DNA from: Oscillospiraceae bacterium
GTDB lineage: Bacteria; Bacillota; Clostridia; Christensenellales; Aristaeellaceae
NCBI GenBank assembly: GCA_031266295.1
Contig: JAISBH010000058.1
Coordinates: 1 to 13,407 of the forward strand
DNA: 13,407 nt
Reading direction: 5' to 3'
Positions within the stretch are counted from its first letter, which is position 1. The number at the start of each line of letters is the position of its first letter. The notes beneath the pieces were generated by a model that was not told where the DNA came from, ran no database searches, and worked only from the letters and a program-made list of their open reading frames with translations. Shown here one piece after another: positions 1 to 6,024 of the stretch. The translations under genes were made by a program, and so were the position numbers.

Positions 1-2
1 GC

Positions 3-64
3 AAGTGCTTGGGCTGGCTCTCTCCTAGAGAAGCCTTCTTCTCCATGTGTTGCACTTGACTTGA
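3..64 (+). pseudogene. C-terminal tail of an IS30-family transposase, partial at window edge
   Basis: Reading from base 3 gives KCLGWLSPREAFFSMCCT then TGA at 57-59. The first part fits the C-terminus of IS30-family transposases, where a segment like K-C-L-x-W-x-[ST]-P-x-E-[AV]-F-F precedes the end. Many family members finish in V-L-H-L-T-stop, and exactly that string is encoded in the neighbouring frame at 47-64. The tail therefore looks frameshifted by one base near 40-47, or it is a variant ending. The rest of the gene lies outside the window, so whether the copy is functional cannot be judged. The family call rests on recalled C-terminal motifs only. Confidence 0.55.
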
Positions 65-73
65 CAATCTGCC
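61..73. repeat. Probable terminal inverted repeat end of the IS30-family element
   Basis: The bases after the transposase tail, TTGACAATCTGCC, resemble the terminal repeats that directly follow IS30-type transposase genes. Homology between this locus and the other copies of the intergenic repeat (R2, R3) stops at this point. That suggests the insertion sequence sits inside or at the edge of repeat copy R1. The partner terminal repeat is outside the window. Confidence 0.45.
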
Positions 74-298
74 ATCCGCCCTTTCGAATCCTGACCAGGC
101 TTCGCCTGGACCATCGTGACACACAATCTACCGGTTTCGGCCAACCGGTTGTGCTTCGATACTCTATCTCGTAACGTAACAGACAACCCTCATCGCCCCC
201 CTAGGGGGAGATGCCGCCGCAGCGGCAGAGGGGGTTCCCCGGCGGCAGAGGGGAGGTTGAGAGGAGGACGCCAGCAATCCCAAATTTGGAATTGCTGG
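74..298 (-). repeat. Structured intergenic repeat, copy R1 (inverted relative to R2 and R3)
   Basis: Read on the minus strand, this stretch matches 8468-8690 over almost its full length. Shared parts are a CCAGCAATTCCAAA-type palindromic end, C-rich tracts, a TGCCGC/GCGGCA hairpin (212-227), the segment around CGTTACGAGATAGAGTATCG, and the core hairpin CCAGGC-GAA-GCCTGG followed by a TTCGAAAGGGCGGAT-type end. Its inner end is a nearly perfect palindrome at 271-298 with 14-bp arms and one mismatch. It carries no credible gene: an open frame from 116 to 373 only runs through the repeat. It looks like a dispersed non-coding repeat, perhaps non-autonomous and mobile. Confidence 0.8.
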
Positions 299-315
299 CC
301 GATATTTAAATACCC

Positions 316-343
316 TTGCAAAATCCTGCGTTTGCTGTATACT
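316..343 (+). promoter_or_regulatory. Sigma-A-type promoter for ireB
   Basis: TTGCAA (316-321) and TATACT (338-343) are separated by 16 bp, close to the TTGACA/TATAAT consensus. Transcription would start near 350, about 20 nt before the GTG start of ireB. The promoter begins 17 bp after the end of repeat R1. It is the only clear promoter before the ireB-AKR pair. Confidence 0.6.
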
Positions 344-369
344 ATACCAAGGAAGGGTAAGGTGGTTGT

Positions 370-639
370 GTGATCGGCGATCGCGAAGGGAATACCCTGC
401 CGTTCAGAGCCATTGGCGAAAGCGGCAGCACTGCGGCGGCCATACTTGAAAGCGTTTACGCGGCGTTGAAGGCGAAGGGTTACGACCCTGTAACGCAGAT
501 AGTTGGGTACCTGATTTCGGGCGATCCAACGTATATAACCAGCTTCAACGGCGCGCGTTCATTGATATGCCGGTTGGAACGTGATGAAATACTTGAGGAA
601 TTGACCAGGTTTTACCTGGACGCACTGGATCGGCGATAA
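370..639 (+). CDS. ireB: IreB-family regulatory phosphoprotein (UPF0297)
   Basis: This 89-residue protein carries the IreB/YrzL hallmark: VYAALKAKGYDPVTQIVGYL, then SGDPTYITS, then a C-terminal LERDEILEEL-type helix. In Enterococcus faecalis IreB is a small dimeric cytoplasmic protein phosphorylated on N-terminal threonines by the Ser/Thr kinase IreK and dephosphorylated by IreP, and it restrains cephalosporin resistance. Thr9 in N-T-L-P-F matches the conserved T-x-x-F phosphosite context. The start is GTG with an AAGGTGG Shine-Dalgarno at 359-365. Nine bases separate it from the next gene, so the two are probably co-transcribed. In many Firmicutes ireB sits beside alaS and ruvX; here alaS is absent and an IS30 remnant lies upstream. 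Family identity is secure; the role in this organism is inferred. Confidence 0.93.
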   Translation: MIGDREGNTLPFRAIGESGSTAAAILESVYAALKAKGYDPVTQIVGYLISGDPTYITSFNGARSLICRLERDEILEELTRFYLDALDRR

Positions 640-648
640 TCGGTTCCA

Positions 649-1593
649 ATGCGTTCCTTATTGAGTGATAAATCGCGGAATCCGCTGATTCCGCGTCTTT
701 GTTTCGGTTCGCTGGCGATCAGCCCGCTCCAGCGGCAGTTCGCGCCATTAGGCGGCGCGCAGCTGTTGTTGTACGCGGCACGTCAAGGTGTGACGATGAT
801 TGATACCGCAGAATACTACCAGAATTATCCGTCAATAGCTATAGCGCTGCGCGAACAACCTGATTTGACCATTATAACTAAATCATACGCGTGGGATCGC
901 GCGGGCGCGCTGGAATCGGTCAGCAAGGCGCAACGTGAGATGGGACGGCAGTTTATCGACGCAATGTTGATGCACGAACAAGAGGGAGAATTAACCGTTC
1001 GCGGACATTGGGACGCTCTTACAACGTATAGGGAACTGAAAGCGGCGGGAGAAATCGGCGCGGTCGGATTGTCGACGCATAGGATAGCGGGAGTGCGCGC
1101 GGCAGTAAAATTCAAAATGGACGCTGTGTGCGCCATAATAAACATGGACGGACTAGGGCTGACTGACGGATCGCGGGATGATATGGAACGTGCTCTGATG
1201 GAAGCGCACGAAGCTGGTCTGTTTGTCGTCGGGATGAAAATACTAGGCGGAGGGCACCTGATCGGACGGCGGAACGACGCTATAAAGTACATACTGGGAC
1301 TTAATTTCCTGGACGCAATAGCGGTAGGTATGGCGTCTGAAGCGGAAATAGATTATAATGTATCCGTGTTCCAAGGAAATGTTCCGAACGCGAATGCGGC
1401 GCGAATCAGCGGCGAAACAGCAAGGACATTGATGATAGAGGAAGGATGCATCGGATGCGGCAGATGCGCGGAACGCTGCGGTCAAGGCGCAATAATAATG
1501 GAATCGGGCTGCGCGCGCGCAATTCCGGAACGGTGTATTCGGTGCGGGTACTGCGCAGCGGTATGCCCACAGGTCTGCATCAAGATAGTCTAA
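649..1593 (+). CDS. Aldo/keto reductase with C-terminal 2x[4Fe-4S] ferredoxin domain
   Basis: The 314-residue protein has an AKR-type (beta/alpha)8 domain at about residues 12-245. It carries the catalytic set in family positions: Asp52 and Tyr57 in I-D-T-A-E-Y-Y, Lys78 in T-I-I-T-K-S, and His109 in L-M-H-E. A C-terminal bacterial ferredoxin domain follows, with two four-cysteine clusters: Cys267/270/273/277 and Cys296/299/302/306, the second ending Cys-Pro. AKR-ferredoxin proteins are common in anaerobes, and their substrates are mostly unknown. The combination suggests NAD(P)H chemistry coupled to an iron-sulfur electron carrier in the cytoplasm. The first cluster lacks the Pro usually after its last Cys (Cys-Gly instead). 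The ATG lies 9 bp after ireB without a strong Shine-Dalgarno, so translational coupling is likely. Substrate and partner are unknown. Confidence 0.9.
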   Translation: MRSLLSDKSRNPLIPRLCFGSLAISPLQRQFAPLGGAQLLLYAARQGVTMIDTAEYYQNYPSIAIALREQPDLTIITKSYAWDRAGALESVSKAQREMGRQFIDAMLMHEQEGELTVRGHWDALTTYRELKAAGEIGAVGLSTHRIAGVRAAVKFKMDAVCAIINMDGLGLTDGSRDDMERALMEAHEAGLFVVGMKILGGGHLIGRRNDAIKYILGLNFLDAIAVGMASEAEIDYNVSVFQGNVPNANAARISGETARTLMIEEGCIGCGRCAERCGQGAIIMESGCARAIPERCIRCGYCAAVCPQVCIKIV

Positions 1594-1605
1594 TAGTCTC
1601 TCTGA

Positions 1606-1672
1606 TTATCCACACAGAATGTTGATAACCCCGCGCAAAACCTGTGCTCCCACACCGTAAACCTGTGGAAAC
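1606..1672. promoter_or_regulatory. DnaA-box cluster upstream of ruvX
   Basis: The 118-bp gap between the reductase and ruvX contains one perfect DnaA box, TTATCCACA, at 1606-1614. Two near matches lie on the opposite strand: TTATCAACA at 1620-1628 (one mismatch) and GTTTCCACA at 1664-1672 (one mismatch to TTWTNCACA). Three sites in 67 bp is far above chance. Together with the dnaN-proximal element it may form the second half of a bipartite origin, or it may let DnaA regulate ruvX. No good sigma-A promoter was recognised in the gap. Confidence 0.6.
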
Positions 1673-1711
1673 GGAGGCCGACGCCGCTTATGACGTCTAT
1701 CGTGTCTAGCT

Positions 1712-2125
1712 ATGTCTGATGAGCGTTTAGCCGCATTAGACGTCGGCGACCGCCGCATAGGCGTAGCCGTGTCCGACGCGTCACAAACGCTGGCGCAGCC
1801 GCTTGGTATATTCATTCATAAAGGATGGGCTTCTGATATCCAAACATTGCGGCACATGTTGGAACCATACGGCACAAGCCGCCTTATCCTGGGAGATCCG
1901 CTGCAAGAAGACGGCTCCCCCAGCGCGCAGTCGGCGAAAGTTCACGCGTTCGGCGGCGCGTTGTCACAATCGGGTTTCGACATTGTATATTGCGACGAAC
2001 GCGAAACTAGTCAGGAAGCGGCCGCGCTTCTTCGTACAGCGGGCAGATCCGCAAAGCGCGGCAGTATAGACGCGGCCGCAGCAGCATTGATACTGCAGCG
2101 GTACCTGGACGGAGCAAGGAATTGA
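1712..2125 (+). CDS. ruvX: RuvX/YqgF-family pre-16S rRNA nuclease (putative Holliday junction resolvase)
   Basis: This 137-residue protein has the usual YqgF length and an RNase H-like fold signature: ALDVGDRRIGVAVSD at 7-21 (Asp10), LILGDP at 58-63, DER at 95-97 and SIDAAAA with Asp120. Asp10, Glu96 and Asp120 are the expected metal-binding acidic residues. The family matures the 5' end of 16S rRNA and was earlier proposed as a Holliday junction resolvase. Small departures from the usual motifs are G-D-P for G-L-P and D-E-R-E-T-S for D-E-R-x-[ST]-T. The ATG at 1712 is the only in-frame start after the upstream TGA at 1691, and it lacks a good Shine-Dalgarno. ruvX beside DUF1292 is the normal Firmicutes order; the reductase upstream and a MITE downstream interrupt it. 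Confidence 0.9.
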   Translation: MSDERLAALDVGDRRIGVAVSDASQTLAQPLGIFIHKGWASDIQTLRHMLEPYGTSRLILGDPLQEDGSPSAQSAKVHAFGGALSQSGFDIVYCDERETSQEAAALLRTAGRSAKRGSIDAAAAALILQRYLDGARN

Positions 2126-2151
2126 CAGTTATCGGAACTAACTGTATTCTA

Positions 2152-2311
2152 GGGTCTGTTCGAAAAAGATCGCAGTGGGGATTGGGGTGGATTTTTCGTC
2201 CCCACAAGGAGCGTGGAGGGAGGCGGACTGGAGGTCCGCTGACCGGAACAGCGACGCAGTGGGGGCGGAAAAGACGCCCTAAGACCCCTGCGGGATTTTT
2301 CGAACAGACCC
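2152..2311. mobile_element. 160-bp MITE-like hairpin element flanked by TA
   Basis: The ends are a perfect inverted repeat GGGTCTGTTCGAAAAA, flanked on both sides by TA (2150-2151 and 2312-2313). Similarity between the arms continues imperfectly inward for about 50 bp (CGCAG, GGG, TTTT, CCCCAC blocks). The exact centre is a GCGGAC-TGGAG-GTCCGC hairpin at 2223-2239, so the whole element can fold into one long hairpin. There is no coding capacity. A TA target duplication fits IS630/Tc1-mariner or the IS427 group of IS5, whose transposases could act on it in trans. It lies 26 bp after ruvX and splits ruvX from DUF1292. Confidence 0.8.
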
Positions 2312-2336
2312 TAATATAAACCTATACTGCGTATCT

Positions 2337-2396
2337 CTAAGAGTTTCCATGGACTCACGACGGATTGTCGTCGCTCGCAAAGACGAGAGTTCTTAG
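2337..2396 (+). other. Possible structured leader upstream of the DUF1292 gene
   Basis: An outer stem CTAAGA (2337-2342) pairs with TCTTAG (2391-2396). It encloses a small GAGT/ACTC hairpin (2341-2356), ACGAC-GGATT-GTCGT, and CTCG-CAAAGA-CGAG. A branched fold of three short hairpins closed by one stem is possible in the transcript leader, ending 30 nt before the DUF1292 start. A weak TATACT (2323-2328), just outside the MITE end, could be a -10 element. No known riboswitch class was recognised, and short stems like these can arise by chance. Confidence 0.25.
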
Positions 2397-2426
2397 CGGT
2401 ACAAGGTATAATAGGAGCATTGACAT

Positions 2427-2777
2427 ATGCCGAAAGCGGACGAGTATACGAATCATCTAGGAGAGGCGGAACGCGCCGCCATGGGTGAGATCGAACTGAT
2501 CGATGAGGAAGGCCGTATGCAGCGGTTCGAACACCTGCTCACATTGTCGCACAACGATATATCGTATCTTGCTCTGACTAGCGCTCGTGAATCGGGTGAT
2601 TCCGACCCCGACGAGATCTCGGTCGGATTCCTGAGGATTGAGCCGCAGCCAGACGGCAGTGATATATATAAAGACGACGTGCCAGAATCAGTCGTTGACG
2701 AACTGTTTATCAAATTGGATGAACTACTAGACGAGGATGAAGACTGCGATACTGAAGCGGATGAGGACGATACTTAG
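2427..2777 (+). CDS. DUF1292 family protein
   Basis: This 116-residue acidic protein matches the DUF1292 (YrzB-like) pattern: I-E-L-I-D-E-E-G near residue 22, then F-E-H-L-L-T-L, then S-Y-L-A-L, then S-V-G-F-L-R-I and a C-terminal F-I-K-L-D-E-L-L helix. It ends in a strongly acidic Asp/Glu-rich tail of about 18 residues. The family has no established function and is usually encoded next to ruvX and ireB, as here. It is predicted cytoplasmic, with no signal peptide or membrane segment. The ATG start has an AGGAG Shine-Dalgarno at 2413-2417 with 9-nt spacing. In this window it occupies the place immediately upstream of the candidate origin and dnaN where dnaA is normally found. Confidence 0.85.
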   Translation: MPKADEYTNHLGEAERAAMGEIELIDEEGRMQRFEHLLTLSHNDISYLALTSARESGDSDPDEISVGFLRIEPQPDGSDIYKDDVPESVVDELFIKLDELLDEDEDCDTEADEDDT

Positions 2778-2826
2778 CGGTGTGAAATATAACAAACGAT
2801 TGATCATCCGCGCTTTTGGATGGGAC

Positions 2827-2960
2827 TGTGGATGGATTGTTAACGCGCCGCGGCTTACCAACAACACGGCGCACAGCCAAAACCCGTGCGGTCATGGGCG
2901 GTTTCAGGCTTATCCACAGTTTCAACCCCTCTACTCCTACTACTACGACTTATATATTCC
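2827..2960 (+). other. Candidate oriC unwinding element (DnaA boxes, DnaA-trio, AT-rich tract)
   Basis: The 209-bp gap between DUF1292 and dnaN contains, in order: a near-match DnaA box on the minus strand (2827-2835, CCATCCACA); a perfect DnaA box TTATCCACA (2910-2918); a 12-nt spacer; the triplets CTA CTC CTA CTA CTA CGA from 2931; and an AT-rich TTATATAT segment (2950-2957). In Bacillus subtilis the basal origin unwinding system has this order (DnaA box, spacer, DnaA-trio with 3'-GAT repeats on the complementary strand, then the melting region) and also lies directly upstream of dnaN. The match is by pattern; the origin assignment is inferred. Confidence 0.68.
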
Positions 2961-2986
2961 TCGTCAACTGAAGGGAGAGAAATCGA

Positions 2987-4126
2987 ATGCGTTTCCGTTG
3001 TCAAACGAAGCAGCTACAGGATGCAGTGAATATTGCCGTTAAAGCAGTCAGCGCCCGACCCAGCGTTCCTATACTTGAGGGATTGCTGCTGGAGACGGAC
3101 GAGAGCGGGATTAGGTTGGTCGGATCAGACGAACTGATGACGATCGAAACGTTTATAGACGCCGCTGTTTTGGAGGAAGGCCGATTGGTTCTTCCGGGCA
3201 GGCTACTGTCTGACGTCATTCGAAAGTTACCCGACGCGGACGTCGAGTTGCGTTCCGACGAGAGGAATCAGTCGTGTAAGGCAACGCTGCGTTGCCTTGG
3301 TTCACGGACGATGCTGACGGGGTTGAACGCGAACGATTACCCCAAAAGACAGGACGCCGAAGAGAAATCTGGGTTTGCCGTGCCTCAGGATAAATTACGT
3401 ACTCTGATTCAACGGACGCTGTTCTCAGTCGCGACTGACGAGACACGGCCGATTCTGACTGGATCGCTGTTGGAGATACAAGAGAATCGGTTGATTATGG
3501 CTGCGCTGGACGGATTCCGCCTGGCCGTTGCGCAGACTGTAATGCCGGAACCATGCAACGAAACAAACGAACCAATGCAGGTCGTAATTCCAGGAAAGGT
3601 ATTGAGCGAGCTGCAGTATATACTCACGGGCGACGACACGCCTGTTGATATCTCCATCAACGATCGGTATGTAAGGTTTAAGGCGGGGCGAACGCTGATG
3701 ACCGCGCGGTTGCTGGAAGGCGATTTTATGCGTTACCGCCAGATTCTGCCAACGGAGTGGCAGACGCGCGTCATTACGCCGGTGTCGGCGCTGGGCGCTG
3801 CGCTGGATCGCGCGTCACTGATCGCGCGCATGGGCAAGAATAATCTAATTCGGCTGAATATCGGCGATAATACGCTGACGATGTCCTCCAACGCCGATCA
3901 GAATCAGAGTGAGGAGGAGATTGAGGGCGTCGCGACGGAGGGCAAGCCGCTTGAAATCGCGTTTAAGGACAAGTACCTAGCCGATATACTCAAGGCGATT
4001 GACGACGATGAGATAGAGATACGGTTTCAAACGAGCATCAGCCCGTGCATCGTTAAGCCGCTCGAAGGGGACGATTACCTGTACTTAGTGCTGCCGGTGC
4101 GTGTGTATACCGCGTCGTCGATATAG
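2987..4126 (+). CDS. dnaN: DNA polymerase III beta subunit (sliding clamp)
   Basis: This 379-residue protein matches the beta clamp throughout: an M-R-F-R-C-Q-T-K-Q-L start, SARPSVPILEGLLLE at about 23-37, LTGLNANDYPK, a second-domain segment with T-R-P-I-L-T-G-S-L-L-E, and a C-terminal YLVLPVRV. The clamp forms a ring dimer that encircles DNA and tethers polymerase and repair factors. Family members usually end right after the P-V-R segment; here a short tail (Y-T-A-S-S-I) follows. The ATG has a good AAGGGAGAG Shine-Dalgarno at 2971-2979. recF starts 9 bp downstream, the usual order. dnaA, normally just upstream, is absent; an origin-like element and DUF1292 are there instead. Confidence 0.96.
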   Translation: MRFRCQTKQLQDAVNIAVKAVSARPSVPILEGLLLETDESGIRLVGSDELMTIETFIDAAVLEEGRLVLPGRLLSDVIRKLPDADVELRSDERNQSCKATLRCLGSRTMLTGLNANDYPKRQDAEEKSGFAVPQDKLRTLIQRTLFSVATDETRPILTGSLLEIQENRLIMAALDGFRLAVAQTVMPEPCNETNEPMQVVIPGKVLSELQYILTGDDTPVDISINDRYVRFKAGRTLMTARLLEGDFMRYRQILPTEWQTRVITPVSALGAALDRASLIARMGKNNLIRLNIGDNTLTMSSNADQNQSEEEIEGVATEGKPLEIAFKDKYLADILKAIDDDEIEIRFQTSISPCIVKPLEGDDYLYLVLPVRVYTASSI

Positions 4127-4135
4127 GGCGGTGTT

Positions 4136-5242
4136 ATGCGTGTGATTCGCGCTGAACTGCGCGCGTTCCGAAATTACGCGTCCGTAACGTTTGAGCCGGA
4201 CGCAGGTATTACCGTATTGTGCGGGAGGAACGCGCAGGGCAAAACTAATCTGCTCGAGGCCGTTGTGCTTTGCAGTGTCGGCCAGTCTCATCGTACGAAT
4301 CACGACCGGGAATTAATTCATTGGGACGCGCCGCGAGCGAGCGTGTCGCTTGAGACCGAACGACGCGACGGTACCCATGACGTGAAAATCATTCTGAATC
4401 GCGGCGGAGGAATGCGCGTCAAGCAGGTGCTGATCGGTGCGTCGCCCGCATTGCGTATCGGTGAATTGATGGGACACGTGCCGAGCGTGCTGTTCTCGCC
4501 CGAGGACTTGAGTTTGGTAAAAGAGGGTCCGGGCGAGCGGCGGCGGTTCATGGATATGGCGCTGTCGCAGCTGCGGCCGCAGTATTTTTACTCATTGCAG
4601 CAGTATTCACGCGCGCTGAAACAGCGCAACGGTCTGCTGCGCGCGCTTTCAGTATCGTCCGCAACCGCGTCTGAGGCGGCGTCTCAGTTGGAACCATGGG
4701 ATGAGATACTGTCGCAGACCGGGGCGTTAATAATAAGGCATCGGGTTTGGTTTCTTGATCGGCTGGTACGAGACGCCAGGGACGCTCACGCGCATCTATC
4801 CGGTTCGAATGAGACGCTGGCGGCCCGGTTCATCTGTCCGTTTGACAAGGAGGACGATGTGGTGCGCGCGTTGCTGGAAGCGCTGAGGAACGAGCGCGCA
4901 CGTGATTTGACGTCTCGGGGAACCAACACGGGTCCGCACCGTGACGACTTTGAGCTAACGCTGAACGGCAAACCGGCGAGAGTATACGGTTCGCAGGGAC
5001 AGCAGCGTACAGCCGCGCTCGCGTTGAAGCTGGCCGCGTTTGCGACGATACGCGATGAGTTGGACGATTCGCCCGTGCTTCTCCTGGACGATGTGATGTC
5101 AGAGCTGGACGCGGAACGCCGCTGTCGGCTGCTGTCATGGACGCCGGGGGTGCAGATGATTATCACGTGCACGGATGAGAGCGATTTGGCCGGAGCGGCG
5201 GTGGGGAAGATGTACATGGTCGACAATGGTACGATTGTTTAA
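4136..5242 (+). CDS. recF: DNA replication and repair protein RecF
   Basis: This 368-residue SMC-like ATPase has Walker A GRNAQGKTN at 30-38, the RecF segment SPEDLSLVKEGPGERRRF at about 121-138, GPHRDDF at 266-272, an ABC-type signature YGSQGQQRT at 284-292, and Walker B PVLLLDDVMSELD at 313-325. RecF acts with RecO and RecR to load RecA at single-strand gaps and stalled forks. Length and motif order are normal. The ATG follows the dnaN stop by 9 bp with only a weak GGGCGGTG site, which suggests coupling to dnaN. The remA-like gene and gyrB that often follow recF in Firmicutes are missing; comF follows instead. Confidence 0.95.
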   Translation: MRVIRAELRAFRNYASVTFEPDAGITVLCGRNAQGKTNLLEAVVLCSVGQSHRTNHDRELIHWDAPRASVSLETERRDGTHDVKIILNRGGGMRVKQVLIGASPALRIGELMGHVPSVLFSPEDLSLVKEGPGERRRFMDMALSQLRPQYFYSLQQYSRALKQRNGLLRALSVSSATASEAASQLEPWDEILSQTGALIIRHRVWFLDRLVRDARDAHAHLSGSNETLAARFICPFDKEDDVVRALLEALRNERARDLTSRGTNTGPHRDDFELTLNGKPARVYGSQGQQRTAALALKLAAFATIRDELDDSPVLLLDDVMSELDAERRCRLLSWTPGVQMIITCTDESDLAGAAVGKMYMVDNGTIV

Positions 5243-5284
5243 TTTATAAACCGCTTTTATAAATTGTTTTTGTAAACGCGTTTA
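5241..5284. promoter_or_regulatory. Hairpin and 12-bp palindrome in the recF-comF gap
   Basis: Directly after the recF stop, AATTTATAAA (5241-5250) pairs perfectly with TTTATAAATT (5256-5265) over a 5-nt loop, followed by GTTTTTG. Then comes the palindrome TAAACGCGTTTA (5273-5284). The first could be a weak terminator or attenuator, though its stem is AT-only. The second could be an operator or chance. No clear comF promoter is seen, and the start of comF is only about 14 bp further on. Confidence 0.35.
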
Positions 5285-5297
5285 ACGGTTGCGTTCA

Positions 5298-6014
5298 ATG
5301 AATACGATATTTAATAAAATCATTGACATCATATATCCTCTTGATTGTCGCTGCTTGGCGTGCGGCCATACGTTATACCATAACGAGCATATGCTTTGCG
5401 ATAAATGCGCGGCCGGGTTGAAGCCTATCGAGGGCCGCCGCTGCCGCGTGTGTTCGCGTCGGCTGTATATGGAGGAAGAGCTGGCCGAAGGCTTATGCGG
5501 CGGATGCAGGCATTTGCCTTTAGAACGGAGGATATTCGGCGGCGCGCCGTTTGATCATGGCGAAACGGCGGCGCGGTTGGTGTACGCGCTGAAGTACGAG
5601 CACATAATAGCTGCCGCAGAGCCGCTCATTCCTGGAATGCTGAATGAGCTGCCCAAAGGATTCGACGCGCTGGTGCCAGTTCCGCTGCACGTACGTCGGC
5701 AGCGAGTGCGTGGGTATAATCAATCGATGGCGCTATGCGAGGCGTTGGGGCGCGCGTCCGGTCTGCCCATATTGAACGCGTTGCGTCGGACGCGAGCGAC
5801 GCGCCAGCAGATGAAACTAGCTGCCGATGAACGAGAAGCCAATGTCAGCCGAGCGTTTGAGGTGATCAAGCCGGTTGGAGGGAAGAGACTGATTATCGTC
5901 GACGACGTGCGCACGACGGGTTGGACCATACTTTCTTGCGCCGATGAACTGTATCTGAAAGGGGCGATAAATGTGCGTTCGCTGACCGCCACGCTGGCCG
6001 TAATTGGGAGATAG
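5298..6014 (+). CDS. comF: ComF-family phosphoribosyltransferase-like protein
   Basis: The 238-residue product has an N-terminal zinc-ribbon-like region with CxxCG (C-L-A-C-G), CDKC, CRVC and CGGC pairs. A phosphoribosyltransferase fold follows: ALVPVPLHVRRQRVRGYNQS in the middle and the PRPP-loop motif LIIVDDVRTTGWT near the C-terminus. ComF/GntX proteins are linked to DNA uptake during competence (ComFC in Bacillus); their biochemical activity is unsettled. ATG 5298 is preferred over an in-frame TTG at 5289, because family proteins begin shortly before the I-I-Y-P-x-x-C segment; neither start has a strong Shine-Dalgarno. No ComFA helicase gene is adjacent. The gap of 55 bp from recF holds a hairpin and a palindrome. 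Confidence 0.9.
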   Translation: MNTIFNKIIDIIYPLDCRCLACGHTLYHNEHMLCDKCAAGLKPIEGRRCRVCSRRLYMEEELAEGLCGGCRHLPLERRIFGGAPFDHGETAARLVYALKYEHIIAAAEPLIPGMLNELPKGFDALVPVPLHVRRQRVRGYNQSMALCEALGRASGLPILNALRRTRATRQQMKLAADEREANVSRAFEVIKPVGGKRLIIVDDVRTTGWTILSCADELYLKGAINVRSLTATLAVIGR

Positions 6015-6024
6015 GCGCGCCTGA

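Noticed and set aside
116..373. 85-codon open frame upstream of ireB
   Set aside because: It lies in repeat R1 and then runs over the ireB promoter and start. The Arg/Gly-rich product is of the sort repeats give in any frame.
1976..1982. TTCGACA, a perfect 0A-box heptamer
   Set aside because: It lies inside the ruvX coding region with no promoter nearby; a single 7-mer is expected by chance in a window of this size.
2122..2319. 65-codon open frame after ruvX
   Set aside because: It consists almost entirely of the palindromic MITE-like element.
2407..2412. TATAAT just before DUF1292
   Set aside because: Transcription from it would start after the gene's Shine-Dalgarno, and no -35 is suitably placed, so it is probably chance.
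2737..3042. 101-codon open frame over the DUF1292-dnaN gap
   Set aside because: It overlaps the 3' end of DUF1292 and the 5' end of dnaN in another frame and covers the DnaA box and trio. No protein similarity was recognised.
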